Assembly: GCA_029817715.1 (NCBI GenBank)
Contig: JARUPY010000271.1
Location: forward strand, 2,480,001 to 2,544,000
Source: Melastoma dodecandrum
Taxonomy: Eukaryota > Streptophyta > Magnoliopsida > Myrtales > Melastomataceae
Length of the DNA stretch: 64,000 bases
Direction of reading: 5' to 3'
Shown piece by piece: positions 1 to 10,749 of the stretch. Numbering within the stretch: the first letter of the stretch is position 1; every line of letters starts with the position of its first letter. The notes beneath the pieces were generated by a model that was given only the letters and a program-made list of their open reading frames with translations, was not told the origin of the DNA and made no database searches. A program made the position numbers and the translations under genes.

Positions 1-3000
1 CTAGACATTGTCCCAACTGTTTGTCCCCCGAGCGGAGTGTATCTGCCTTACGACATCCTGTTTAAGATAAACATGCTTGTTCAGAACGGCTGTCTGGCTG
101 GACCTTGCCTTGATTCTTCCTTTTACCGGATGGTTGATCCACATAGGTTTAATAAGGGATTTATTGAGGACGCGCTTGACAAAATGTACCATTTGAAAGA
201 ATGCTGCTATGATCCATCCAGATGGCTCGTAGAACAGTACAAAAAGTACATGACATCTCGGCATTCAACAAAGATGTCTTCAATTGCATTGGATTCAGGA
301 CTGGTCTATATTCACAGAATTCAGATCACTCCTTGCCGTGTTTATTTCTTTGGTCCGGAAATTAATGTCTCCAATCATGTATTACGTATGAACTCGAAAT
401 ATGTGGACAACTTTCTTCGTGTCTCTTTCGTTGATGAAGATTTTGAGAAAATTCACTCCACAGATTTGTCTCCTCGTTCTTCTTTGAACCTTGGAAATCG
501 TAGGACGGAAATATATGGTCGAATTATTTCTATCCTCAGAAATGGCATTTCAATTGGTGACAAGAAGTTTGAATTTCTCGCCTTCTCATCAAGTCAATTA
601 CGGGAGAGTTCTGCTTGGATGTTTGCTCCGATTGATGGGCACACTGCCAAAAGTATTAGAGAAGACATGGGTGAATTTCATCTTATCAGAAATGTTGCAA
701 AATATGCGGCAAGGCTGGGACAGTCCTTAAGTTCATCCACGGAAACTTTGAACGTAAGTAGGGATGAAGTTAGAGAAATTCCCGACATAGAGGTCAACCG
801 GGATGGAAATCATTATAACTTTTCCGATGGTATAGGGAAAATATCCGAAGAGTTTGCCAAGAGAGTCGCAGTGAAATGTGGCTTCAAGCACTTTACCCCC
901 TCTGCTTTTCAAATTAGGTATGGTGGATACAAAGGAGTTGTCGCAATAGATCCAACGTCATCGTTCAAGCTGTCACTTCGGAAGAGCATGTCAAAGTTTG
1001 AATCAAAGAGCACAAAGTTGAATGTTTTGGCATGGAGCAAGTATCAGCCATGCTTTTTGAATAGACAGTTCATTACTCTTCTCTCAACTCTGTCTGTTCC
1101 AGACCATATATTTATGAAAAAACAATCAGCGGCTCTCGATCAGCTGAATGCAATCCTCACAAATGCAACCAGAGCGCTAGAGGCCCTTGAACAAATGTTG
1201 CTGGGGGAAATTGGTAATATGCTGAGGGAAATGTTGAGTTGTGGTTACAGGCCAGACGTGGAACCCTTTCTGTCAATGATGCTACAGACATTTCGTGCTA
1301 CCAAGCTATATGAAATGCGCACAAAAACTAGGATTTTTCTTCCGAAAGGAAGATCGATGATGGGATGTCTGGATGAAACAAGGACTCTGGGTTATGGACA
1401 GGTGTTTGTGCAATGTTCTGGTACGAGGCGGAGATGTCTTGAGAACTCTACCATGTCACTTTGCGATGGTTCATATGAGGACTTCATTGTCACAGGAAAA
1501 GTTGTAGTTGCGAAAAATCCTTGCTTGCACCCTGGGGATGTTCGTGTTCTGACAGCTGTGGATGTGCCGGATTTGCATCATATGGTTGACTGCATCGTTT
1601 TCCCCCAAAGAGGAATGAGGTATGCTCGTATTTTATTTAGATTCCTTACAATGGAGATTCCTCTCAACTTTATTGGCAATATAATGAACAAGTTTATATC
1701 AATAGGGATCTTGAAAGAAAATAGATGCTTTAAGTCGGATAATAGGTTATTGTACATCTATCAAGACTGATGTCGGCCCTTCCATCAATTTGTCTGTAGG
1801 GTCTAACCATTTACGAGGGAGTTAACCACATTAGCCATTTTAATAAAATTTTATTTTCCCTTTTGCTTCGATTATCTTGGTATCCATCAGAAACTAATGT
1901 AAATAATGAGGAATATAATGTAAGGATAAGTTCGTTGGATCCGCCAGGAGAAGATACCATCAATGCAAGTTACAATAGATATTAAAATATAATTAAGCAT
2001 GTGTAGCGAAAATCAGTCCAAAATATATGATTGAGTCTCCTATGTCTAAAGGACCTTATCATCAACTATGAGGAATCAATCCCTTTATTATCAATTTGTG
2101 GGGGCGAGATTGCATACAAATATGTTGACTGGCCCTCCATCCCCTCTAATCTGGGGATATTTGGCGTAATAGGGAAATGCAACTCTTATTCATTCATAAT
2201 AAAAAGTTTACAATATCTCAAATAAATATCATACCCTAAAACAACTAATGCTTTAATCCTCTCCAAGGTTTGCTTATGTAAGTATGTACCAACGTAAAAT
2301 CCTTTGTTACTGTCTTTTATATACTTCTAATTCAATTTATGGCTTCTTCAGGCCTCATCCAAATGAATGCTCTGGAAGTGACTTGGATGGCGATGTTTAC
2401 TTAGTTTGTTGGGATGCGGACTTGATTCCTCCATACCAAGTTTCACCAATGGATTACACCGCAGCACCAACCATGGAGTTGGATCATGACGTTACTATTG
2501 AGGTGCCACTGAATCTATTTGTTACTTTTCAGTTTCCTTTTGAAGCGTGATCCATTTTCCCTTTCATACCGCCAATAAGGGAAGTTATTTTCATCTCGCT
2601 CTCATTTCCTCTCTGATGGTTGCCATCTGATCAGCCGTTTTAGTTTTACTAGTATTTTGTCTTGGGAGTGCAAGCAAAATGCTGAAGTGGACAGAAACTT
2701 TTTCTTTTTGTCATTTCTTGTCAAATACTTTTAGGTCCATCTGTTACTTAAATATCAGTGTTTCTTTGGGTACAAGTGTGATTGGTATTCGTCGGCTTGT
2801 TTTCTACAATTTGCTTACATATTTTAATCTCAATATCGTATGTATATTTGGACAGGAAGTGGAAGAGTATTTCGTGAACTACATTGTAAACGACAGCTTG
2901 GGAATCATTGCCAATGCCCACACAGTGTTTGCAGACCGCAGTCCCAAGAAAGCGTTGAGCAGTGAATGCATAGCACTAGCAAAGCTGTTCTCCGTAGCCG

Positions 3001-3671
3001 TTGACTTCCCAAAAACTGGTGTTCCGGCAGAGATACCGCAACATCTATATGTCAAGGAGTATCCGGACTTCATGGAAAAGCTGGACAAGCCTACTTATGA
3101 ATCCACAAATGTGATTGGAAAGCTTTTCCGAGCGGTGAAGGATGTCGCACCATCTGCTAGCTCGATAAAGAAGTTCACAAGGGAAGTAGCGAGCAGGACA
3201 TACGATCGTGACTTGGAAGTGGATGGCTTTGAGGATTATGTCGACGATGCATTCTATCATAAAGGTAATTATGATTACAAACTGGGGAATCTGATGGAAT
3301 ATTATGGGATCAAGACCGAGGCAGAGATACTCAGTGGGAATGTGCTGAAGATGTCGAAATCTTTCACCAAGAGAAGGGATGCGGAAGCTATTGACATGTC
3401 CGTGAAGGCTTTGAGGAAGGAAGCCAGGGGGTGGTTCCGTGGCAATTCAAAGGACGCGGATGATTACGCCAAAGCATCCGCATGGTACCACGTGACATAT
3501 CATCCAGCTTACTTTGGACAGTACAGTGAGGGTTTGGATCGGGATCATTATATCAGCTTTCCCTGGTGTGTATATGATAAACTCATACAGATCAAGAGGA
3601 AAGTAAATGCCAAAGCTGACAGTGCTGGTGGATTGGAGGATATTTTTGAAAATTATCTGCACGTAAATTAG
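1..3671 (+). CDS. RDR1: RNA-dependent RNA polymerase 1 (RDR1), 5' truncated by the window edge
   Basis: Eukaryotic cellular RdRP that copies RNA into dsRNA for Dicer-like enzymes in antiviral and endogenous small-RNA silencing. Three exons are read: 1-1619, 2352-2502 and 2856-3671, giving about 861 residues. The usual length is near 1,100, so the N-terminus lies left of the window. Both introns are GT-AG and keep frame: AG|G across intron 1, and a full codon before intron 2. Exon 2 carries the catalytic loop DLDGD, in the context ECSGSDLDGDVYLVCWD. Exon 3 has the RDR1-like stretch DSLGIIANAH, then AVDFPKTGVPAEIP and KASAWYHVTYHP near the C-terminus. No stop or frameshift was seen. The clade call (RDR1 rather than RDR2 or RDR6) rests on remembered similarity. 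A degraded copy of its last 27 or so codons lies at 5586-5670. Confidence 0.9.
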
Positions 3672-3844
3672 GTCTGGAGAATGGCTGGTTGCTCCATTTC
3701 TGGGAAAAGTTTGTAAGTACCAAGATTATGGTTGGTGAGTGTTCACTAGGGGATTGAAATGGATTGTTTGTAAAGCATGTAAACATATGGAGGTAATCGT
3801 GTTTCTTTCTCTTTTCTTCTTCCTTTTAGTATGTTGTGGGCGGG

Positions 3845-4838
3845 AATGAACTGATGCGATCCGCCTGTTCCTCTATCTTGTGCAAGTAATGGTCGAAGAG
3901 CTGGTTGAGTATGTCCTTCCCAAAATGTTTGCTAACGACTCCCTCCATTCCCTTCCCGATACGACTTCTTCCATTCCTGCCAGCAGGTGCATGGTCAGGT
4001 CCTGAGACGGTATTGGACCACTAAGCTTTGGCCCAGGATTGGTCACTTCCAAAATCTTGATCTCGAATCCCCCCGTCTTCCTTGATCAGCTGCGCCATCT
4101 CCTCGGGTGTGGGACTGTATGGGACTGTACACAGGCAAATTGAATGAATCTAGCTCTGCCTCTCCAATTATCCCCCTGCAGGAAGACGGATCATTATTTT
4201 ATTTTTGTCATGATGAAAATGCCATTGCGAGTCGGACAACTAAGAAAGAGCGTGCTACCTGTTCCACCATGTCCGGAAGGCAGTAGCCCAGGTACCAAAC
4301 ATCAGGCCTGCAGTGACACTTGAATATGGAGGGATGCCGGCTGCCTTGTCAACAGCAAATGGGCCTCGTATGCCTTCCTCACTTCAGCTGGGGCGCCTGA
4401 GTAATGGACTCTTCCCATGTTAAAAGCCTAGGAGTTAGGATCAAGCAACCCCTCGGGTACTTAAATAACCAGTGAAGCACATAGGTGCAGTGCACGAAAT
4501 GCAGAGAGGAGTCTGGAACAGCCTGCTGTGGAAGGAGCCCACAATAGCAAATACTTTTGCTGCTGTAAGAGGGAACTCCATGTGATCAAGCCTTTGCATG
4601 ATCACCTCGATGATCTTGGCCCCGGCAAAGTCGCCCTCCCTTCTCTGTGTAACCGCCACATTGTGTCATATTCATATGCCTGTTCGTTGCAATTCGAATG
4701 GATGGAGCGAGAGCAATACGAGTACCTGGAAGAAAGAGCTGAGGGCATCACTGTTAGGACCACTCCCTCCCTCTGTTCATCGGAAAAGAGCAATGAGTCA
4801 GTCGACCACATCAAAAGAGGATGCTCTTTCCCGTCCAA
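3845..4838 (-). pseudogene. SABATH methyltransferase pseudogene (copy 1)
   Basis: Degenerate relative of the SABATH gene at 5850-7132, in the same orientation. It starts with MDGKEHP at 4838, like the intact copy. A net insertion just after the internal MN shifts the substrate-motif exon out of frame and brings an early stop. About 70 codons are missing: the sequence jumps from KVFAI to GSFHSRLF near 4540-4556, which removes the SAM-binding motif (ADLGCSIGP in copy 2) and the core strands after it. The C-terminal exon is recognisable around 3870-4150 with several indels. Homology to copy 2 continues upstream of the ATG to about 5030, so the promoter region was duplicated too. It cannot make a working methyltransferase. 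Confidence 0.85.
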
Positions 4839-5040
4839 CCCCTTCTCTTCTCTAGGCGGCCTGTGTCACTGTCGTAGGATTTTCTGGTATTGCCACCATC
4901 ATAAATTGTTCTTCCGATGGATGGAAAGCATCCCATCAGCCGTTTTGGACTCCAAAAGAGACAAGAAGCTCCACAACGGGAAAAAACATATTCGGCGACA
5001 ATATTATTCTTGTCGCCTTCCATCCCTCTTTTAACCCGAG

Positions 5041-5585
5041 GAAAGTCGGGGGTTGGTAAAGAAATTGTGCACAGATTTTTTAACTTAACCGAAAATATTT
5101 GTAGTACATAGATAGCAGTAGAAGGAAAATGTGGACGACAGAAATATAGTGTTCTTCGTATTCCACATAATTTCTCAAGTGTTCAAACTTCTTAATGGGC
5201 TGAGATGGATGGAGGAAGGATCACGCAGACCAGTACTAATCTTTAGATGCAATCAGTGGATGAAGCACTTGATCAGGTCTCCGATGATTGGGAAGGATTA
5301 AAGATGGATTATTTATTTACCAAGTTGCTGCAAGTTTCTCCACAGTGAGAATTAACATTTCTCCTGCTCTTATGCTGCAAATTTTTTAACCCGTTCTTAT
5401 AGCAAAACCATGAAGCCAAGACTATTGATCTGCTCAGCTCAAAATTTGGGGTGTGGAAACAGTAGTACTAAGCAATTGTTTGAGTGAGACCGTGTACTTG
5501 CACCCATGCCACAACTGCCTATACGAGGCCATCAATAGAGGTCTCCACTCTCGTCCTGCTGTTGTAACGCCCTACATTGGTCTTG
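5041..5585. other. intergenic, no gene seen
   Basis: AT-rich sequence between the upstream flank of SABATH copy 1 and the stray RDR1 fragment. I see no coding signal and no clear repeat in it. The right-hand breakpoint of the tandem duplication is near 5586, because sequence to the left does not resemble RDR1. Confidence 0.5.
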
Positions 5586-5670
5586 ACCAAGAGGAAAGCG
5601 AATGCTAAAAGCTGACGTTGAGAGTGGATTGGAGGATGTGTTTGCCAATCATCTGCACTCAAAATTGTAG
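5586..5670 (+). pseudogene. duplicated 3' end of RDR1
   Basis: These 85 bases read as a degraded copy of the last 27 or so codons of RDR1 (3588-3671). They keep AAGAGGAAAG, GCTGACG, GGATTGGAGGAT and ATCTGCAC in the same order, with a frameshift near the AAAGCGAATGCTAAAAGC stretch. The distance to the downstream SABATH stop is about 180 bp, against about 175 bp between the real RDR1 stop and SABATH copy 1. This shows that RDR1 tail plus SABATH were duplicated together, head to tail. Confidence 0.8.
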
Positions 5671-5849
5671 GCTTGTTTGTAAACGCAACTTCAGCATGTA
5701 AAAGATGTGAGTATACTCAAGTTCCGTTTTCTTTTAATCTGTCTTTAATTGCCATAACTCTCAACGGAAGGGTTTGTTATTACATATGATCCTGATTGAA
5801 CCCCCAATAGTTGCTGATTTATTTGGCTATTTGAAAGTGGGGGAGGATG

Positions 5850-7132
5850 TCAGTGCTGTTTGCGCTTGAGTATCATCAACAGCTGTGAACTTGGGGGTGT
5901 GAATGAACGGATGCGATCCGCCTGTTCCTCTGTCTTGCGGAAGTAACGGTCGAAGAGCTGGTTAATGATATCCTTCCCGAAATGTTTGCTAATGACTCCC
6001 TCCATTCCTGCTCGCATATGCATGGTCAGGGCCTGAGACGTTATCGGACCACTAAGCTTCAGTCCGGGTTTGGTCAGTTCCAGTATCTCAATGTCGAATC
6101 CCCCGTTTTCCTTTATCAGTTGGGCCATCTCCTCGGGAGTGGGACTGTACACCGGCAAATTGAATGAATCCAGCTCCGCTTCGCCTATTATCCCCTGCAG
6201 GAAATATTCCAATGGACCATTATTTTCTTTCTGTCGTGATGAAATGGACTTTGAGAGAGTTGAACAACAGAGAAAGAGCATGGCACCTCTTCCACCATGT
6301 CCAGAAGGCAGTTATCCAGGATTTCGAACATCAGACCCGCAGTGACGGATGAATGAGGGATGCCTGCCGCTATCCCCGGCATGATCACTGCCATGAGCCC
6401 CCCACCCAGGATCTCCTTGGACCTCGCGCTTAAGAAAGCTGCCATGTCGACGGCAAACTGGGTCTCGTACGCCTTTCTCACCTTATCTGGGGCACCTGTG
6501 TAATGGACTCTTCCCTTGTTAAAACTTGGGGAGTTAGGATCAAGCAACTCCTCCGGCAACTTAGATAACCATTGCAGCGCATAGGAACAGTGCACAAAAT
6601 GCAGAGAGGAGTCCGGGAACAGCCTGCTGTGGAAGGAACCAGGGACGCCCGCCACGAAGTATGATCTGTCTGGGGGCAGAGAAACGAACAGTGTGTTGAA
6701 ATCATTGTTGACTTGGTCGTTAAAAAAGACCTGGAACTGGGGCAACCCAGAAGATGAAATCCCCTGAGACAGATATCTTTTTTGCACAGCGTGGATGAAT
6801 TCTTCGACAGCGAAGAATGTGTTGGGTCCGATGGAGCATCCGAGATCGGCAATGGCGAATACTTTAGCTGCTGTAGGAGGGAACTCCGTGGGATCAAGCC
6901 TTTCCAGGATCACCTCTATGATCTTGGCCCTGGGGCCATCGGCCGCTCTTCTCTGATCACCACAACAGCAATATAAACATGTTGGTTCGTCACCATCTTC
7001 TCGGATGGAGAGCAAAGGGATTACCTGGAAGGAAGAGTTGTGGGCATAACTGTTGGGACCATTCCCCCCGTTCATCGGAAAAGAACAAGGATTCGACGAC
7101 ACTGAATGAGGATGCTCTTTCCCGTCCATCAC
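5850..7132 (-). CDS. SABATH-family carboxyl methyltransferase (copy 2, apparently intact)
   Basis: SAM-dependent O-methyltransferase of the SABATH family, which methylates small carboxylic acids such as salicylate, jasmonate, farnesoate or loganate. The substrate cannot be read from sequence. Exons are 7132-7025, 6952-6287 and 6194-5850, 372 residues in all, as expected for the family. Exon 1 has MNGGNGPNSYAHNSSFQ (residues 20-36). Exon 2 has the SAM-binding motif ADLGCSIGPNTF (about 71-82), VPGSFHSRLFPDSSLH and the HCSYALQWLS segment. Exon 3 starts GIIGEAELDSFNLPVYSPT. Intron 1 is only 72 bp, a multiple of three with no stop, so it looks like coding sequence, but GT-AG ends and the fit to family sequence without it favour an intron. 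Intron 2 is 92 bp. By motif the protein looks closest to the At5g38020/FAMT-like group. Confidence 0.82.
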
Positions 7133-8970
7133 TTCTCTTCTATCGGCGGCCTCTAGAGAGTTTCTGCCATTTCCACCATCATAAATACTTCCTTTGATGG
7201 CAGGAAAGTATCCCGTCCGCCGTTTTGGACTCGAAAAGAGACGAAATCTCTACGAAAGAAAAAGAAGAGAAACTTCCGGCCGTCCATCCCTGACTTTTTT
7301 TCTTATCCAGGGTCAAAATTCCAACAATTCTTTTAATATTTAGACAACCCGGATGAAATTATGTACGTTAGTCTGTATCTCATTATTACAGGCGACTTAT
7401 AATAACTTGTACGTAATCCGAAATATGGTTTCACTTGAACAATATTCTAAAATACTGTCTCTATGAATCAGTAAATGTGCCACTAAATTTATAAAAAAGC
7501 GCAGTCCTGAACCACGACATTAACTAGAGCGAGTGCAGGGATTCTCGTCGAGCTTGAGTCATGTGACGTGGACAGACCCGTCGAAGAGCGTTCTCCCACA
7601 GAGGGATAGACAGGATCAGGGGGCCTTTCGAACCTTCCGACATCTTCTACGTTGAGAGGACGTCCCTTGGGGCATTTTCCGGGTTCTCCCTGGTCGAACT
7701 CCTCCTTCCAGCTTCGCTGTCAGAAGGATTTCATTCCAATGATGTAAATGCTTTCAAGAGCGTCATCCTCAGGGGTGATTGTAATGTTCCTCGTGATGGG
7801 TGTTCGTAAAAGTTTTGCACAAATTATTTCAAAAAAATTGGGGTTATTAGTTCTATAAAAGTAGTTGATTAATACTTTTAAATCGGTGTTTGAAAAATTA
7901 ATTTTATTTTTTAAAAAGGATTTAGTCCGAAAAAATTTGATAAATTAGTGTTTGAAACATCGATTTTAACTCATGGAAAAGTCAGTGTTTAAAACATTAA
8001 TTTCTCAAATATTTTCAGGCGGGGTGATAACGAACCTAGCAGCACCTCAAACTGCTTGTGAATTAGCTCGGTCAAAATTTGGTTTGAACTCGATATTGAC
8101 CGAGCATGAATCGAGCTCGAATCGGCTCTATAACAAAATGATATGAGCTCGAGCCTTAATACCTATAGTTCGATAGCTCGTGAGGCGTATATTATTATAT
8201 AATAAATATTAATAATTTATTAACAAATATGTTTTTAGTCAATCGAGCCAAGTCCAGCTACGTATGTTTTCGAATCGAGCTCGAATTGTCGAGCCGAATT
8301 TAAGTTCGGTCTATATTCAAGCCTTACGAGCCAAACTCGAGCTCTATATAATTGAACCGAGCCGAGCTCAAACTCAAACTTTTAAGTTTAATTGAGCTCG
8401 AGCTCGAATTTGAGTTTTGTTTTAATATTATCGAGCCGAGCTCGAGCTTAGAAGGATTCGGTTTCGGCTCAACTCGTTTTCACCCCTATTTTCAGGTGAA
8501 ATCACAGTTTAAACACCGATTGAGGAGCATTGGTCAACGAATTATGAAAATACGAACCCTATTTCACGGGATAATTTGCGCATCGATATTATTACGGAAC
8601 GTAGCTCGTGTTCCTAATTCATTTCATCCCTCTATGATTTCTGTCTCCTGGAACTCCACAGGGAAATGACAGACCAAATCCCCTGTTTCGATACGCAAAC
8701 TGAAGAAACAGAACAATGAAGTCCCCTGTGAATGTGAATTGCCCCAAAACTTATTATCAATACATGTCAGGAAAAAAAAAGACAAGGTAATTAAACATAT
8801 CTCAACTCCGTTGTTATTCATTGTTTCGTTTAAATGCAAAACAATCGCTTCTTCCTCCTTTGCCTTTTATACACGTACCAAAAATCACGAAAATTCCCAT
8901 CATACATAAACACAACGCAGTAACATCATCGTCATCTGCCTTCCGTAGCAGATCATTTCATCCCCATCTT
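7133..8970. other. intergenic region with nested MITEs
   Basis: 7133-7330 is the SABATH upstream flank, shared with copy 1, with a weak TATTTAT at 7191-7197 on the minus strand. 7331-7800 shows nothing recognisable. About 7830-8560 looks like an old AT-rich MITE: both ends carry the ATCGGTGTTT motif in inverted orientation. It was split by a second MITE at 8021-8486. 8560-8970 is the 3' flank of the P450 gene. Confidence 0.5.
8021..8486. mobile_element. MITE with GGGGTGAAAACGA termini and 10-bp target duplication
   Basis: The left end reads GGGGTGATAACGAA and the right end, reverse complemented, GGGGTGAAAACGAG. Flanks are a perfect direct repeat TATTTTCAGG at 8010-8019 and 8487-8496. The interior is a run of variants of GAGCTCGAGC and TCGAGCCGAGC. 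No coding sequence. A 9-10 bp duplication suggests Mutator-like mobilisation, though the termini also recall hAT elements. The same family is at 49427-49792. Confidence 0.8.
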
Positions 8971-10664
8971 TTATATTAGAGTTCGGTGGGAGAGGCGGAC
9001 GCGGAGGCCGTGCTTCATGTACATGGTGAGCGCCAGCTTCGGAACCACAGGGTGGCCCTCCACTACCTCGACCCTGTACCGGTACAATATGGATGCGGCC
9101 ACGTACTTCATCTGGTAGTAGGCGAAGTCCTTGCCGAGGCAGAGGCGGGGACCCCCGTTGAAGGCCGCAAACTTGTAAGCGGACTCGCTAAGGAAGCGGC
9201 CATCACGGACCCACCGCTCTGGCCTGAACTCGCGACAGTCCTTGCCCCAGATGGCCTCCATCCGCCCCATGGCATACATCACGTACAGGACCTTGGTCCC
9301 CTTCTTCAGCACCGTACCGTCGGGGAACACGTCGTCCTCAACCACCTGCGGATGGGGAAATCATTGTTAGTAGTCAGTGAGTTATTTCATAAAAGCCGAA
9401 CAGTTATGGCAGCAAAGTGTCGTTACACCTCTTTGTGATCGATTGGAACAGAGGGATACAGCCTGAGGGATTCGGAGATGGCTGCCTGCAAGTATTCCAT
9501 CCTCTTGATCTCCTCCGGCCTGAAAACCAGCTCTTGGTCGTCGGCTTCAATGGAGCTGTTCGTCCTCTCCCTCACCACCCTGTTGATCTCTTCCACGATC
9601 CTCTCCTCCACGGCCGGGTTCTTGTGTAGTAACCAGAAGAACCAGCTCAGCGCCACGGACGAAGTGTCCCTTCCTGCCAGGATGAAGTTCACGCATATGT
9701 CCCTCAGGAACTTTTCTGAGTACGGCCTACCTCCCTCGTCTCTCAGTCCCATGAACACCGTCAGTATGTCCGACTTCTTCTTCCCTCCCTCCGAGTCGAG
9801 GGCCAACTCCTTCTTCCGCGTCCTTATCACCTGCTCCGCGAACTCGTCCACTCCCTTGATGCATCTCCTGAGCGTCCTCTCTGGCCCCACCTCCAGGTAC
9901 CTCATCGCCTTCCATATGCATGTCGGGGTGACGAACCGGAGGACCGTGGCCTCCGTCGCGTCCTCGAATGCCCTCGCGAAGGGTATCTCCGGGAGGCCTG
10001 GGCGGAGGCAGCCCGGGTCCACACCAAATGCAATCATGCAGACGTTATCGAAGGTCAGCCTCAGGAGCACGTCCTGGAGGTCCAGAGGGGAGGAGCTGTG
10101 GATAGACTCCTTGAGCACTGGGAGGAGCCGAGAATGCACGAGCTCGAACAAGGAGTTGACGGTGAGCTGGCGAAAACGGGCGGAGTGGAACTCGATGCTG
10201 GCAGTCTTCCTCTGCTTCTGCCAGTTATCGTCATCGGCATTGAAAATGCCATCCCCGAGGAGGTCCTGGACGGTGTCGCGGAAGTAAGGGCCCTTTGGGA
10301 AATTGGGGAAGCGGGTCTTGAGGAGGTGCTCGAGGTTGCGGGGGTCGGAGGTGACAATGCAGTTGAGGTTGGTGAACCAGGGGCCCTTGAAGCGGAAGGT
10401 GCCGTTCTGGCGGCAGATGACCTCGGAGATGTATTCATACATGTCGCCGTGGAGGCCGGAGACGAGGGAAGGGGCCATTCCGAGGAGGGGCCAGACGGGG
10501 AGGCCATGGAGCTTACGTTGGCGGAGGGAGTGGAGGACGATGAAGACGGAGAGGGCGAGGAGGAGCTCGAGGGAGTGGAGGTGGTCGAAGAAGGGGAGGA
10601 AGGGTGGGAATGGGAAGGAAGAACGAAGGGAAGGAGGGGTGGTGTGATTGGAGTCGATCATCAT
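8971..10664 (-). CDS. cytochrome P450, CYP86 family (CYP86C-like fatty-acid omega-hydroxylase)
   Basis: Membrane-bound ER monooxygenase. CYP86 enzymes hydroxylate fatty acids at the omega carbon for cutin, suberin or pollen-wall polymers. Two exons, 10664-9429 and 9345-8971, are joined by an 83-bp GT-AG intron in phase 0, giving 536 residues. A hydrophobic anchor lies near residues 31-47. I-helix AGRDTSS is at 330-336, ExxR as ESLR at 398-401, the FRPERW motif near 452-457, and the haem loop FNGGPRLCLG at 474-483 with Cys481 as ligand. All key residues are present. The segment KTRFPNFPKGPYFRDTVQDL and GDGIFNADDDNW are typical CYP86. The CYP86C subfamily call is from memory and less certain than the family. 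Exon 1 is GC-rich, which is why long ORFs appear on the other strand. Confidence 0.92.
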
Positions 10665-10742
10665 CGTGGTGTAAAAATCAGGGCGTGGGCATTGAGTTTG
10701 GAAACGTGGGATTTGGAATGATGAAGGAGATTTGGGTTTGGG

Positions 10743-10749
10743 TTATATA
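10743..10749 (-). promoter_or_regulatory. TATA box of the CYP86 gene
   Basis: The minus strand reads TATATAA about 80 bp upstream of the P450 ATG, a normal position for a plant TATA box with a short leader. Inferred from sequence and spacing only. Confidence 0.5.

Noticed and set aside
1620..2351. possible insertion in RDR1 (open frame 2031-2225)
   Set aside because: Normal AT-rich GT-AG intron; the frame has no family resemblance.
9478..10287. 269-codon plus-strand frame opposite the P450
   Set aside because: Antisense to P450 exon 1, with no family resemblance.
10098..10721. long plus-strand frame rich in Glu, Gly and Val
   Set aside because: Antisense shadow of the GC-rich first exon of the CYP86 gene; composition is typical of an overlapped frame.
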